From positions 6,572,001 to 6,636,000 of the forward strand of contig NC_058150.1 in assembly GCF_011075055.1 (NCBI RefSeq): DNA of 64,000 nucleotides, given 5' to 3'. The position numbers were made by a program, and so were the translations under genes. Positions 1 through 12,100 of this stretch are shown here, piece after piece (the first letter of the stretch is position 1; each line of letters opens with the position of its first letter). This stretch comes from Mangifera indica. Lineage: Eukaryota; Streptophyta; Magnoliopsida; Sapindales; Anacardiaceae. A model generated the notes under the pieces. It did no database searches. It was not told the origin of the DNA and saw only the letters and a program-made list of their open reading frames with translations.

Positions 1-780
1 TCATGATCTATCATTATTAATTCCAAGTGTCCAATGTTTTTATTCTTTTCGTGACTCTATTATTCTGTGGGTATGAATATTAAATTCTATCAATGAGAGT
101 ATCAAAAGGAGATATAAAGAAATGCTTGATGAATAAGTAAGAGATAAAATAATGTTACGTGCATGTTGACTACATGCCTATAGGGATGACCCACAAAAGT
201 GATTCCACATAATTGATAACTTCAGTTTTTATGATAAAAATCCTTTAATGGATGGTATTGCATGTGTTTATTAGATTTGAGATTACCAGAATCTTTCATA
301 CACTAATTGGTTGTTTGTTATATTTTTTCAATCTTCCTAACTTCCTAGTTTCAATATTTTTGTTTAAGTTAAAATTATAGTTGATAACACTATTATAAGG
401 TTTAAACCTCAAATTTTAATATTATAAATTGTTATGTGATCTCTCGTAAGAATTATTACTATAAACTTGTCTAAGAAATCACATTAAACGATTAGCTAAA
501 AACCAACACTCAAGCACATTCTTGTATGCAATTCACCCAAAAGCACAAATAGACCTTTCACATATGGTAGCTAGAAGATTTATGCTTAGAAGTAAATCGA
601 CTCAATATTTTCAAAATAATTTTTCTATTCTTATCCATTTCAATAAGGCAAAATTATCTCTTTATTCCTAATAAGATAATGCATTTCACTTTTAATTTCA
701 ATTAGAATGGTAATAAATTCTTAAAATCATGTTTGAATTAGGAATTTTCAGATATTTTTGTTTTGATGTAACGTTTCCTC
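1..780. other. Intergenic, no gene seen
   Basis: This AT-rich stretch has no reading frame of note and no recognisable protein or RNA gene. It probably belongs to the flank or outer LTR of the decayed retroelement that follows, but no boundary is visible. Confidence 0.5.
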
Positions 781-3700
781 TTAAATCCTAAAAATATAAA
801 GGACCACTATGAATATAGGGGGAGGAGACCAATAAAGAGATAGACATATCCCCTTAGAGATAAACATAAGTGGAAAACCTTGTCTTACAACAAATGATTT
901 ATCATATTCATATTTTCTTTAGGTAATTTTCACTATAAATCAATAATTACACTATGGATGTTGGTTTTTTCATCGTCAAGTCGAACCAAAATAAAAATAA
1001 TATGTCTCATCTATTTTCCTTTATACTCTACTCACATTACATCGTAGTAGACAACATGGTCCCACCATATCCTTATCACTATTATTGTAGTATAACTTAC
1101 ACAAGACTCAAAATTATGTCTTTTAATTGGTGACAATAAATCTCACAATGGATTGGTGCTAAAATGAGGGACCTTGCTATATTTATCCATTGTCTAATGT
1201 GTTAGTCTCTTTTGATGGCTCGTAGAAAGTGTCATAGGAAGGTCTTAGATAACTAGACATCTAAAGAATTCGATTACAATCTATAAGTATCTTATTCTAT
1301 GGAACCCAGTACTAACACCTCACAACTAGATCACAATTTAATAGTGTGTTGAACTAAAATTAACTAAAGTCAATTCCACAAACATTGCCCATCAAACACA
1401 AGATGCTACCCTTGTAATATATTCACCTCCAAAAAGACCCATTCCTAGGAGGGGAACAACTACAAAGGTATCCATACCACCGCAATTTTATACTCATTAT
1501 TGTCATTGACGAAAATGACTCAATACTTAAATTAAAATAACCATAATCTTGTCTGACCATACCACACACCTCAAACTTGTCAACTCCTAATAGAAATCCC
1601 TTCGAACAAAAGACATCAAAACAATTCTAATTACAAGAAGCCATATCCTATCCAAACAAATTGTCACTTTAGGCTTGTAACTGCCTCCCAAAGTACTACC
1701 AGGCCAATGAGATAAACAACCCTAATTGCCCAACCTTAAGACCACCTGTCCACGACTACCTGAATGCTCGTTGGACCTCTTAAGAGAAGGTTGTTGAATG
1801 TACTTTAGTGGGTAATAACTCTTGACCAATGGGATAGGTTTTCTATCGAGTGAATGATGCCTTTAAGTCATCACTACACACAAGCTCGATGTTTAGTTAC
1901 AATAAGTGAGGTAACCTAAGCCATTGATCCCAAGGTATACAATGAAAATCAATGGATAAGGCCAATAGACTCACAAATCAAGCCTTTTATCTAAAAGATA
2001 ACATTTATTTAGTACCCTCACATGTTAATGTTATAACTAACCTTGGTAAATAGATCAAATTGGATCACAAAAACCTATAAACTAGACATATGCGACCGTT
2101 TAAATGTATGTGAGGCCTCTTAATAGAAGGTAGTTGAAAGCATCTCAATGAACATCACATTAGAAAACTTTGCTAACACCCTTGATGCCCTAATGGCTAA
2201 AACTAGTAAGCTAGACATGAAAGGAGAAAATTATTTGTATACACATAATGCAATTCGCTTCATTGACTCTTATCTCATGCCTTCGACTTTTTCACAATGG
2301 GAAACAAAATCCAAGAGAAAAGTTGGTAGGGACCAACAATGTGACCACAAGAAGCCTCGATCAAATAGGCTAAATTTGGATCCAACTGCTTGCAACAAGT
2401 ATTCATTGATTACTTCACCCAAAGAAATACATGTAGTCTTTAAAACATGCGACTATTTTCATGTCTTAGAGCATTAAAAGAAGACCGCATTAGGCAAGAT
2501 CATGAAAATTGTGTCATTATCACTAAGATATTGCTTACATTGACCATTGTTGAGATTTATTTAGCACAATGAAAGACCTCATTAACAGAGGATGCCTTTA
2601 GAGAATTCATGAATAAAATCACATCAACCAACCCATAGCCTTAAGCAGCATGAACGAGACCTAAAAGGTATGCCTCTCTCTATATATATTGAGTATCATG
2701 ACAACAAAATATTCCCACAAACTCTTCATGAGTTTATATAGAGGCAAATAATGTCTCCCAAGTCTTATGTAAAAATAAAATATCTAACATTAGTTTGGAT
2801 GCGCCCTTGAAATGTAATTGCAGATTCAAACTAATTTTTTTTTAATTCTTTATTAATCTTTGTTACTAACATTATGGTCACTTTACACTTTGGCATATAT
2901 ATTTTTTTCTATTGACTAATTTAATGGGGTTATAATAGGAGTAATGCAACAATCGATCATGTTCACTAAATATAGTTATGATGTTTGTTTAACATATACT
3001 ATCTTTAATAGTATGCTAAACAACACAACAAAAACAAAAAAATCAAGATGAACATTGAATATGGTTAAAATTATACTATATAGGTGGAATTATTTAGTTA
3101 CTAAATAAATCACTACTATACAAGAGAGAAACTATTTTGTCAATCTCTAGTGACTATTAGCCACCTTGCAAGGTGAAGTAGGATCATAGGCTACCCTTAT
3201 AGCCTTCTAGAGAGTCATTTCCTCCAAACTTTAAACCCATGAATTTGCCTAGTTGATTCAAGTGCCATTCCAGTTGTCTTAGCTTGTTGAATGTAGCTAG
3301 CCTCTTCAATGGCTTGGGCCTACCTCTACTCCCTTGCTTGCTCCTTATAGCTCTTTTCAAGGGAGGTAAAGTTAAAGTCTAGAAACCAAATTTAAATAGT
3401 ATAAAAGACTATTACTAGTAGAGTGCATGTCTACCAAGCAGCCCACCTTCGCATGCAGTGTTTAAACACACTGGTTTTTAGCTCAAACTTCTCTAACCAA
3501 AATATGCAACTGAGGGCGTGATCCATCAAACTTGCCCTCTTTTCTTTTTATGTGTTACCAATGAGAAGTAAGTTTGGTCAGACAACCTCTTCCTTGGCCT
3601 TAAGACCCTCCACCAAAGTCTCGTATCTCTCTTCCATTAGTAGGAATTCTTTCCTCAAGGTTAATTACCTATCCTTGAACAAACTTGCTCTTACAAGTGA

Positions 3701-4680
3701 TCATCTTTCCATACCAAGGTCAACCATGCCTCGTTTAAGAAGAAAGACATCATATTAAGGACCTATAGGAAAGATAAAATTACAATAGCCATTATGATAT
3801 CTCACCATTCAACCAAAATATCGTAGACATGAGAAAATTACTCTGATGTCACCCTCAACAAGCTTCTCAATTTCTCCCTTGATATTACGTCTAGTTGTCC
3901 CATTAAACACATTCTTCTATCATGTCCACCAAGGGTTTGAAGTAGAGGACTAATTCATCGACCATTATCCCCAAACTCCCAGCAATGAGGGGAGCAAAAA
4001 GGACAAGAAATGCTATTATCATCCATGCCATAAGTAACCCTATACAAGTACTTTCATCCATAATGAAAGGATGATTAAACTCTCACAATATATATTTTCT
4101 CTAGTAGCCTTATAGGCCCCTCGATATCGTCATCCTCCTATTAATGCACCCTTTGAATCAACCTCTCTAATAAGCTAAACAAACTAACTTATTAGAGACC
4201 TCATTTGATATGTATGAATGTTGTGAATCATACAGGGGTTACTGCAAAACATTGAGAATACTAGAAAACCATTGGAAAACCTAAAATGAAAGTATGTAAT
4301 GCCAATTACTAAGTTTGCTTATAAAACCTAGGTTTAGTAGAAAGTAATCTCTATTGTTTGTTGTAAACCCACAACATGTGTTGATAATATAAACAAGACA
4401 CCTAAAACATTAGGATTTTAAGTTGTGTACATACCTTCTCTAGTCTTATAGCTAAAATTCTCTCTTATACATATCTTCTTTAGAATAACTTGTACTATCA
4501 GTTTATCACTACATTATGAACATAGGTTTTTTTATCATCGAGTTAAAATACATTAAAATCCTTGTCTTTGTTTTTCTCTTTGCTTTACTCACATTATATC
4601 ATAGTATACAACAAAGGTTCTATTAGATCATTACCATTGCTACTATAACTTAACTTGTGTAAAACTCAAAATTACATACT
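780..4680 (+). mobile_element. Decayed Ty3/gypsy-like LTR retrotransposon relic
   Basis: Two diverged direct repeats, about 900-1120 and about 4460-4680, share an ordered series of words: a TTTTTTCATCG or TTTTTTATCATCG block, then TACTC/CTCACATTA, CATCGTAG/ATCATAG, a run ending ACTATAACTTA and finally CTCAAAATTA. They behave like the 3' parts of two old LTRs. Just after the first copy is an ATTGGTG-rich stretch like that following the primer-binding site of many plant gypsy elements. Between the copies, 2148-2640 keeps a gag-like trace. No protease, reverse transcriptase or integrase is readable in the remaining internal part, so the element is dead. Outer ends and target-site duplications could not be placed. 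Confidence 0.55.
2148..2640 (+). pseudogene. gag-like remnant of the gypsy relic
   Basis: A 109-residue open frame starts at 2148 and ends in a stop at 2477. After the stop, other frames continue with traces reading roughly RQDHENC and KDLINRGCL followed by an REFMN-like stretch. These resemble the end of plant gypsy gag proteins, where a histidine/cysteine-rich segment is followed by a conserved IEDLIRRG...REF stretch. Stops and frame changes break it. This is a weak family match made by eye; the open part alone is not recognisable. Confidence 0.35.
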
Positions 4681-7600
4681 GGTAAGTTCTGTCGTCTATA
4701 CCCAAATTAAAATCTTAAATCCTTATAACAAAAATATAGTAAAAGAAAGTAGAGATCGTTTCCTCAAAAAGTTCTAATTAGTAAGTCGTTACATATCTCG
4801 CAAAGTAACGAAACTGAAGGGGTTTCTAAATTGAATACGAATTATAATTAAAAGTAGTAAATAAAAATTGATGAAATAATCTAAAATAAATAATCAATTA
4901 AACAAATTTTGGTCTATGGTCATATCCACCATTGAAACTACAATTAATCATCAACACCCAAGAGTATCAAATTAATTATTCAAATATTCGTTGTGATATT
5001 AATTATCTGTCTTTCCTTATGATTAGTTAACTAAAAACATGTATTCTAGTTAACCCTTATTGATTAACAACTCGGATATGATCTCGAATTTAATTAAACA
5101 ATAACATTAAAAATTAGAAAGACCAACGAAACAAAAGAACACAAGCGTATGACGTTGCATTTAATCCAGTTGATTATTTTCCTAGGAATTACAATTCTTG
5201 ACGTAGCAAACAACAAATCCCAATTACCATTTCGATTAGATGAATTGAACAATTACGAATTCAACACTTAAACTAACAGTAAATTATATTAATCGATAAA
5301 CTAATCACGCGCCTTAGCAATCAACCAACACAATCATGAAAAATAATTGAGAAAAATAATCAATATTTAAATAATTAAAAAATGTATTAAAGAACAAAAA
5401 TCTCACAATCTTTGTAGTTCATGGTTTCAGATCCCTTCAACAAAGAAAAAAGATTTTAGCCACTGTAAGCCATGGTCCTCTCTCCAATTCTTTAGATACG
5501 ATCCTAATCCAACAAAATAAAAATAAAATCTATATATTCCCCCCAGAAGGAAATAGATATATATCTAGATATATATCCTCCCCCCAAAAAATTCTTCTTT
5601 ATACATATTCCTTATCTATTTAAAATATTCCTCTTTTTCAGCTAATAATCAACCCTTTTCTAGGAAGCAAATCTTAACTTTTCTGAAATATCTCAATTGA
5701 TTTGGACTTTAAAATTTAAATTACGAAATCTGCTCTCATTATTGCACGTGCCACGCCTAGTCAACATCATGGATTTTGTTAATTAGTAAGTCTGCTCCTG
5801 TTTTAGACTTCTTGGCCTAACTTACTCCGAAAATACTCAAAACTTTCTAAGTGCAAAAAGATAAATAATTTCATTAGCTTGAATTAAATTTTTACATAAC
5901 ATAAGAGAATTATAAATCAAAATAATGACAATTAACAATATTATCACATACTTCAATTGGCAACAAAAAAAATATTTTCTTAATGTGGCCGAATACAAGA
6001 CATTTTAGAGTCAATCCACTATATTTTTAGGTTTTCTCTTGCATTCATTTTATAGTTTGACTCTTTTACTGGTTGAATTGACAATTTAGTTAGTAATGAA
6101 AGGCAGAGTGTTGAGAAATCTTTGACACCTGAATTTTCTATGATTAAGTTGTAATATTTATATCGTATTTCAACTTAATTACTGTATCTTGTAATATATA
6201 GATTTGTTAACACATATGTTAACGTGTAATATATGAATTTATGACAATTCCTTTTCCAGTAGATAATATATGGATTACATGTTGAAAAGGGTATATTTGG
6301 TAGATTTGGTAAATGATAATCATGCTAATCAGACTTGATAACATTCATCAAAACATTTTATAAAGAGCTCCCTCTTCAATTTATCACCACTAATAATTGA
6401 TATACAATACTATAACATTTGTGATTCTTATAAGGAGCACCTAAGTGATTTAATCTAACATACATTTGTAGCTCCTTTTCGTTAGACCAAATCCGCAACA
6501 TAATATTTATTACTATAGACCACTTAATGGAGGAAGCTCCTGATCTCCAAAACCTAGTATAATTTGTCTTTTCTCATTTGTATTACTTCATAAGAGATTG
6601 TATTACAGGCCTTTTTCAAAACAATAAAACTATGTGGACAAACAACGATGTGTCACCAGATGATTAAATGTTATTTTATCTTTAATTTTTAAATATTCAA
6701 TCATATGATAACACATTGTTATTTATATATAAAATTGTATATAAAAGTTGTGCACATAGTATTATTCCTAGTGACAGTGTCTCACCGGAGAAAGTACTCC
6801 AAATTCCATCTTTTTTATTCGAGCATACTTATGGAGTCACACCATTGTAAAGAGAGTTTAAGCCTTTTTTGGTAGAAAGATGACCTTATTCCTCATTGAA
6901 TTAGTAAACAAAGATTAAATTATAATGTCATTTTGATATGAAATGTTGAAGCGAAACTACCAAATGTTTACCCACAATACAAAAAAAAAGTGCTTTAACA
7001 AGAGAAAAAATGTTTCTATTTTTGTCGTTAATACTTTTAATATAGAAAACTATTATAACAAGTGACGATGAGAGTTTTCCTATTGTTAAAATTTTAAAAA
7101 AAAAAATTAACGACTATTTTTTCCTTATTAAAGTAATAAATTTATTTGATTTTAATAAGAGTATAAATAATTGATTATTAAAATCATAAAAGAAAAAACT
7201 TATAACAATTAGATATTATCTACTCGTTAATTCTTCTCTCCCTAATACTAGATTTTTTTTGTAGTGTCAGGTTCATTTGTTGTATGCTAGTGTCTCAATG
7301 TAATACAACTACAGGTCTCTTGATAACCTTAAAGCTCCAGTAAAATATAAAATGCAACTTATATTAAAACTTATTTCTTGAATTAAATGAACTAGAGAGC
7401 ATACATCTTTAATGTTGATTATGATATGAATTTTGGTATGTCTAGTAATAACATTAATGTCAAGTATAGAGGACGGAAACAAATTTGAAGGATGAGCAAT
7501 AATCATAAATTGTTCCAAATGTAATGCATTTATTAGTGTAGAGAAGGTGAGATGAAATAAATACATACGCATACGACTGGGCTCTACTTAATGGCACAAC

Positions 7601-7815
7601 CCAATAACGACATTGAAATTTGTAGAAAGGATTATAATTAATCCTCATTCACCCATTTTATGTTTGAACTAGACCCAATCTCACATCTTTCTGTTTAAGG
7701 AATGTATAAACAATCAAGCATGATTTAGAGAAGAAAATTCTTTTTTTTTTGTTTTTTCTGGGCAAATTACTATAATGTCGAATGTAATACTTCTATACTA
7801 TAGACAACGAAAAAA
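4680..7815. other. Intergenic, repeat-like, no gene seen
   Basis: No coding region is recognisable. The 4.7-6.0 kb part looks like old repeat sequence, with short C-rich runs near 5540-5585 inside AT-rich DNA. One copy of the small palindromic repeat described separately lies at about 6650-6745. Short open frames on the minus strand at 7309-7648 overlap one another and have no recognisable content. Confidence 0.45.
6650..6745. repeat. Palindromic MITE-like repeat, family P, copy 1
   Basis: The core reads GATGATTAAATGTTATTTT, then a TATCTTTAA spacer, then an inverted counterpart containing CAATCATATGATAAC. The same core recurs elsewhere in the window (near 20940, 23730, 32110, 58450 and 60670). 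It is a short AT-rich inverted repeat without coding capacity. Confidence 0.6.
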
Positions 7816-7821
7816 GGATAA

Positions 7822-7914
7822 AATTAGGGTTTGTATGGTGATGCGTTTGCGTCAAGAGAAGCAATTAGGGTTTGTATGGTGATGTGTTTGCTTCAAGAGA
7901 AGCAATTAGGGTTT
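7822..7914 (+). repeat. 41-bp tandem repeat carrying three telo-boxes
   Basis: A 41-bp unit that starts near GCAATTAGGGTTTGTATGG and ends in TCAAGAGAA is present about 2.3 times. Each copy contains the telo-box TTAGGGTTT, at 7824-7832, 7865-7873 and 7906-7914. In plants this motif is common near transcription starts of translation and ribosomal genes. On the minus strand it reads AAACCCTAA, typical of 5' leaders. No gene was recognised on either side. Confidence 0.7.
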
Positions 7915-8785
7915 GTTTGTTGATGAAGGAAATGAGGCTCTGGTTGAGGGGAAGCAAAGCTATCTCCAACCTTGAACTTGCCCACACCAACTCTCATAAG
8001 TCTTCTTCTTCCCCATTAAATGTTTCTGAGCACACACAGACTCTGCATGGCTATCCCTATTTACTACATTCATGCCACTCTTGCACATTTCCTTCCATCT
8101 CTCTGTTTATTCCGCCATTTTTTTTTTTCTATTTTACACACAATTAAACCGACACTCACGCGCTTTCCAGTGATGTGTAGCTTTCTCGTTGGACCGGCTC
8201 ACCGGAACTGAGTCAGGAATGTGGACGGTAACGGTCCCACTCCCATTTATTGCCATTACGAGTGTGTGATTACGCCTCGATATAGCGCGTGAGCTTTGGA
8301 AAGGTCATTTTATCTTTCGCTTTCTTTTTTGTCTTATCTATGGCACCGTTATGACTTACTTTAAAGTCAAACGGTCCGTTCCGTTCCGTGAAAACTGCCA
8401 GAAACATTGGCCAGTTCACCGTTTGCCGTTACGTTTTAGGTCGGGTATGTGGTTTGACCATTTTCTCCTTGGTTTTTTTTTAGTTATTATTAAGACAGCA
8501 ACGTTTTTAGAAATTTTTAACTTGATAACGTTGACTTGATTCTTACTGTTTGATCTGACGGCAGAGATTTACAGTGAAAAGATGAGTCAGCAGTTGATGG
8601 ACACGGGGGTGTTGGCATTGACTCCTCTCATCCTTGTCAACTGCAGGGGTCCACTCCGTCTTTACCATGCGTCATGCAACGTATGTGGTATTTGTTTCGT
8701 AACTCTATAAACAGAAAAATTACTTTTTATTATTAATAGCAGATGCCGTACCCATGTGACAGCAGGTCGTCATGTAGATGGTAGA
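7915..8785. other. GC-richer unassigned stretch, promoter-like
   Basis: Base composition rises compared with the flanks and there are C-rich pyrimidine tracts near 8000-8110. There are also GACGG/CCGTTCCG words (8220-8440) and a TTGAC-rich segment (8510-8640) that could bind WRKY factors. Open frames of 91 and 63 residues overlap in different frames and lack any recognisable motif. It could be the promoter and leader of an unrecognised transcript, or a relic. Confidence 0.3.
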
Positions 8786-9120
8786 AGTGTTCAAAACTGG
8801 TTAATCGAACTGTTTTGTCAATTTATCGAATTAAATTTTCATTATGAACCAAAATCGAATCGATTTAAAGATTAACTGATTTTAACCTCAATTAATCAAA
8901 CCGAAATTTCAGTTAACCGATTTTTGAACTGAAAAATATATTCAATATTTTATTAATATTTTATTCAATACCGCGGTTAAGATTAGGTAAACCAGTAACC
9001 GAACCGAAAATTCATTTTTGAACCGGTATCTGAACCGATTTTTTAAATAACCTATTTTTCGGTTCGATTTTTGGTTTAAAAATCGATTCGATTCAATTAC
9101 CGATAATTTTGAACACCCCT
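8786..9120. mobile_element. Non-autonomous terminal-inverted-repeat element (MITE)
   Basis: The left end AGTGTTCAAAA pairs with the right end TTTTGAACACCCCT as terminal inverted repeats. The interior is full of GGTT/AACC words (AACCGAACCG and its complement) and has no coding frame. It is about 335 bp. A related inverted-orientation copy without clear ends lies at about 23260-23620. A target-site duplication is not clear; AGTAGA on the right compares with GGTAGA on the left. Confidence 0.65.
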
Positions 9121-12100
9121 AGTAGATAGGCCCTACCTATCCATCAATGGTTGATGGTGCACCTTCCGTCCCTTCTTGCTCATGATGGAGAGATCAGATT
9201 CATCACAACACTTCTTGTTTCGTGTGGTAGTCGAGATCGGACGGTCCGTATCTCTGATTGGACTTGATCTGGAGGTTGATAGGTGAAACTAGTTTTGTAA
9301 CTGCTAAAGTGGTAATTTTTGTTGTGATTTAGTTACGAACAGAATGGGGTGATCAAATCAAATCAAATTATTTAAAAATTATAAATTAATTTAATTTATT
9401 TATTAAATAATTTAATTTAAATAATAAATTTTTAAATTAAATTATGATTTAAATAATTATTTAATCAAATTAAAAATGTAAATTATTTTTTTAAATATAT
9501 ATATAATTATATTTGACAAAACAATTTAATAAATAATTATGTATATAACTTTTTTTATATTTTTTTATTATTTTCTTTATATATATATATATATGTATTG
9601 TAAATATATTTAATATATGTTTTACGTATTTAAATTATATTTTAAAAAGTTATAATTAAATTAATTTTTTTAAATAATATATATTTAGAAGTGAATGATT
9701 TTAATTAGTTCAAATTATAATTCAAATCGAATCACAATATATTTTTTCAATTAGATTTAAAATAAAAAATAGTTTTGTCCAGTTTGAAAAATCTTCAAAC
9801 TATTATTTTAATTTATTTTAAAAAAAAAATTAAATTATATTAAATTGGACTATATACACTCTCAATTGAGGTTTAGACGTGCTTACGTGTGATTTACAAA
9901 GGAAAATAAAAGAAAAAGACCCCGATGCCGAATCTCTGGTGAACCAGGCCACAAACATCTCAATCCACAATAATGCAAATGGAGACGACTATAATTGACT
10001 TAAAGATAAAAATACAAAATTGATAATAAAATTAATTTTCTTTTTCAATTTCTGTTGAACACCACTGCAACTTGTGTCTCCTTTCCGTTCTTCTTGACAT
10101 CCCAGCAGAATTTGTAGAATAAAAAAAACACTTTTTGACGACCAAAATGTGCTAGGCAATGCCGAACATCGTATAAGCTAGAAAAACTGCACACATGAGA
10201 AGTCTGCAAAGGATTGAAAGACTATGGCAGTTTTCTGTTGAGAGGACACCGTCACAGATATCAATAAATGTTTAGTTTGTCAAATGAAGGATCAACTTTT
10301 ACCTACTTCCTGACAAAGAACTGAATTTTGAATTGCTGTATTTTTTTATATATATATATCTTTTATATTTGTACGGAAAAAATGAGTGTTCATTTTCTCT
10401 TAATTTGCTTTTTCTACATAAATGGGAAAGATAACATAGCTATATTTCCTGGTCTTTTGATCATCTTCTCCCTAATATGATTTTGGCGTTAAGTGGCAGC
10501 GAAAATTTGACTTTACCCATTATTACAATGTGCAAGAAACCCCTTATTTTTGAGGATGTTAAAACCTAGAATCCCATCATATGGAAACATAAACAACAAC
10601 TAAATAAGTCCCTAGGTCCATGTGCAAGCGTTAGTGCTTTGTAGCGAAGTTGATTACAAGTAGAGAAGATGAAGCGAGGTGATGGTGGCAAAAGAGGTAA
10701 TGTGAAATGGTCTCTCTTTTGTTTGTAAATGGTCTTTGTTTTTTTTTTTTTTTTTCAAAGTATTGATGTGAAACGGTCTCTCCTTTCTTAAAGATTTGCC
10801 ACAAATAGATGGAATTTACATTAATTTGTAAATGTTATTAATATTATTGAGAGCAGGTAATTCATAAATAGACAGATGAGGGTGGGTTGGGTAAGCTAGT
10901 CATGGTGAAGAATTGTAAGTCTGTCTCTCTCCATAGAGATAGGATAGGATCCCAGTTCTTAGGTGATGTGGTGGTATTTGCACCATCGGCCAGTCCTTGT
11001 CTTCGCAACCGCACAACCCTTTCCTTAATTTCCACTTCTCTTCTTTATTTCATGACTTCTTTTGATCATAAATTCCTTTGTCGGCCTTTGCTCTATTTAT
11101 TTATTAAGGGAATTACTTCCCCTTCATTCATTCATTCAGTCTCATTCATTCATATATACATACAGTTATTCTTTTTTATTTCTTGCCCTTACCAATGAGA
11201 CTATTTATTGTTCCCGTGATACTTTGGTAGCCCAAACTTATAAGAAAACTTTTGTTCTTGTTGATGCCAGACTGATTTCAGCATCTGTTTCTTCAATTTT
11301 GTTTGCCCCAGCTTAAGCTCGTTGGTCTTAGAGGCTCCTTTGAGAATTTTATAATGATAAGAAGTAGCTGATAATGTTTAAGGATGTTATTCAAATATGG
11401 TTGGACTGAAATCATATATATATGGATATATAATTCGTTTTATTATGTATTTGGACTGAAATCATATATATATGGATGTCATTGCTACATTATTTGGTTT
11501 GTCTTATCTTATAAGCCATATATAGAAACATTATATATGGATATATAATTCGTTTTATTATGTATAACCCTAGACTGGTCAATGCTGAATGAAAGAAGAC
11601 GAGATATATCCAAGAAGGAAAGGAAATGGTCCTTAAAATAATGACGTGAAAAAAGGGAGATTAATAGAAGTAGGGCCAATGGAGGGTGGAGATGACAGGG
11701 CATTATCAGTCATGGGGTCAATTGTTGCTATCATATTCATGCCTTGATGGAAAGGCCAACTTTCTCCCACAACTCATCATCATTCACATAAAAAACTGCT
11801 CAACCCTTCGTTTACTAATCACAGCCATGAGTCATTCAGTCTGCTTGAACAAGTCATTGAGCAGTTTACTTTCTTTGCCAGTCCACTCCGCCGGCATAAT
11901 TGAAGCTTTCTTTCTTCTTCTCTTTACTACTCCTACCACTTCCCCATTTATTGCCCATTTATCAAACTTCCTGCTCCCAAAGCCAAGTCAAATCTTTCTT
12001 GTTTTTTCCTCAGAAACCACTTCAAAAAAACTTATTATAGTGTAGAAAGTTAGAAACATTATATTGATATTAATAAATTTGATGAGATATAAATTTTAGT

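Noticed and set aside
10887..12045. Frames of 103, 84 and 119 residues on the plus strand
   Set aside because: They overlap in different frames, are serine/leucine/phenylalanine-rich as expected from pyrimidine tracts, and have no recognisable domain or splice context.
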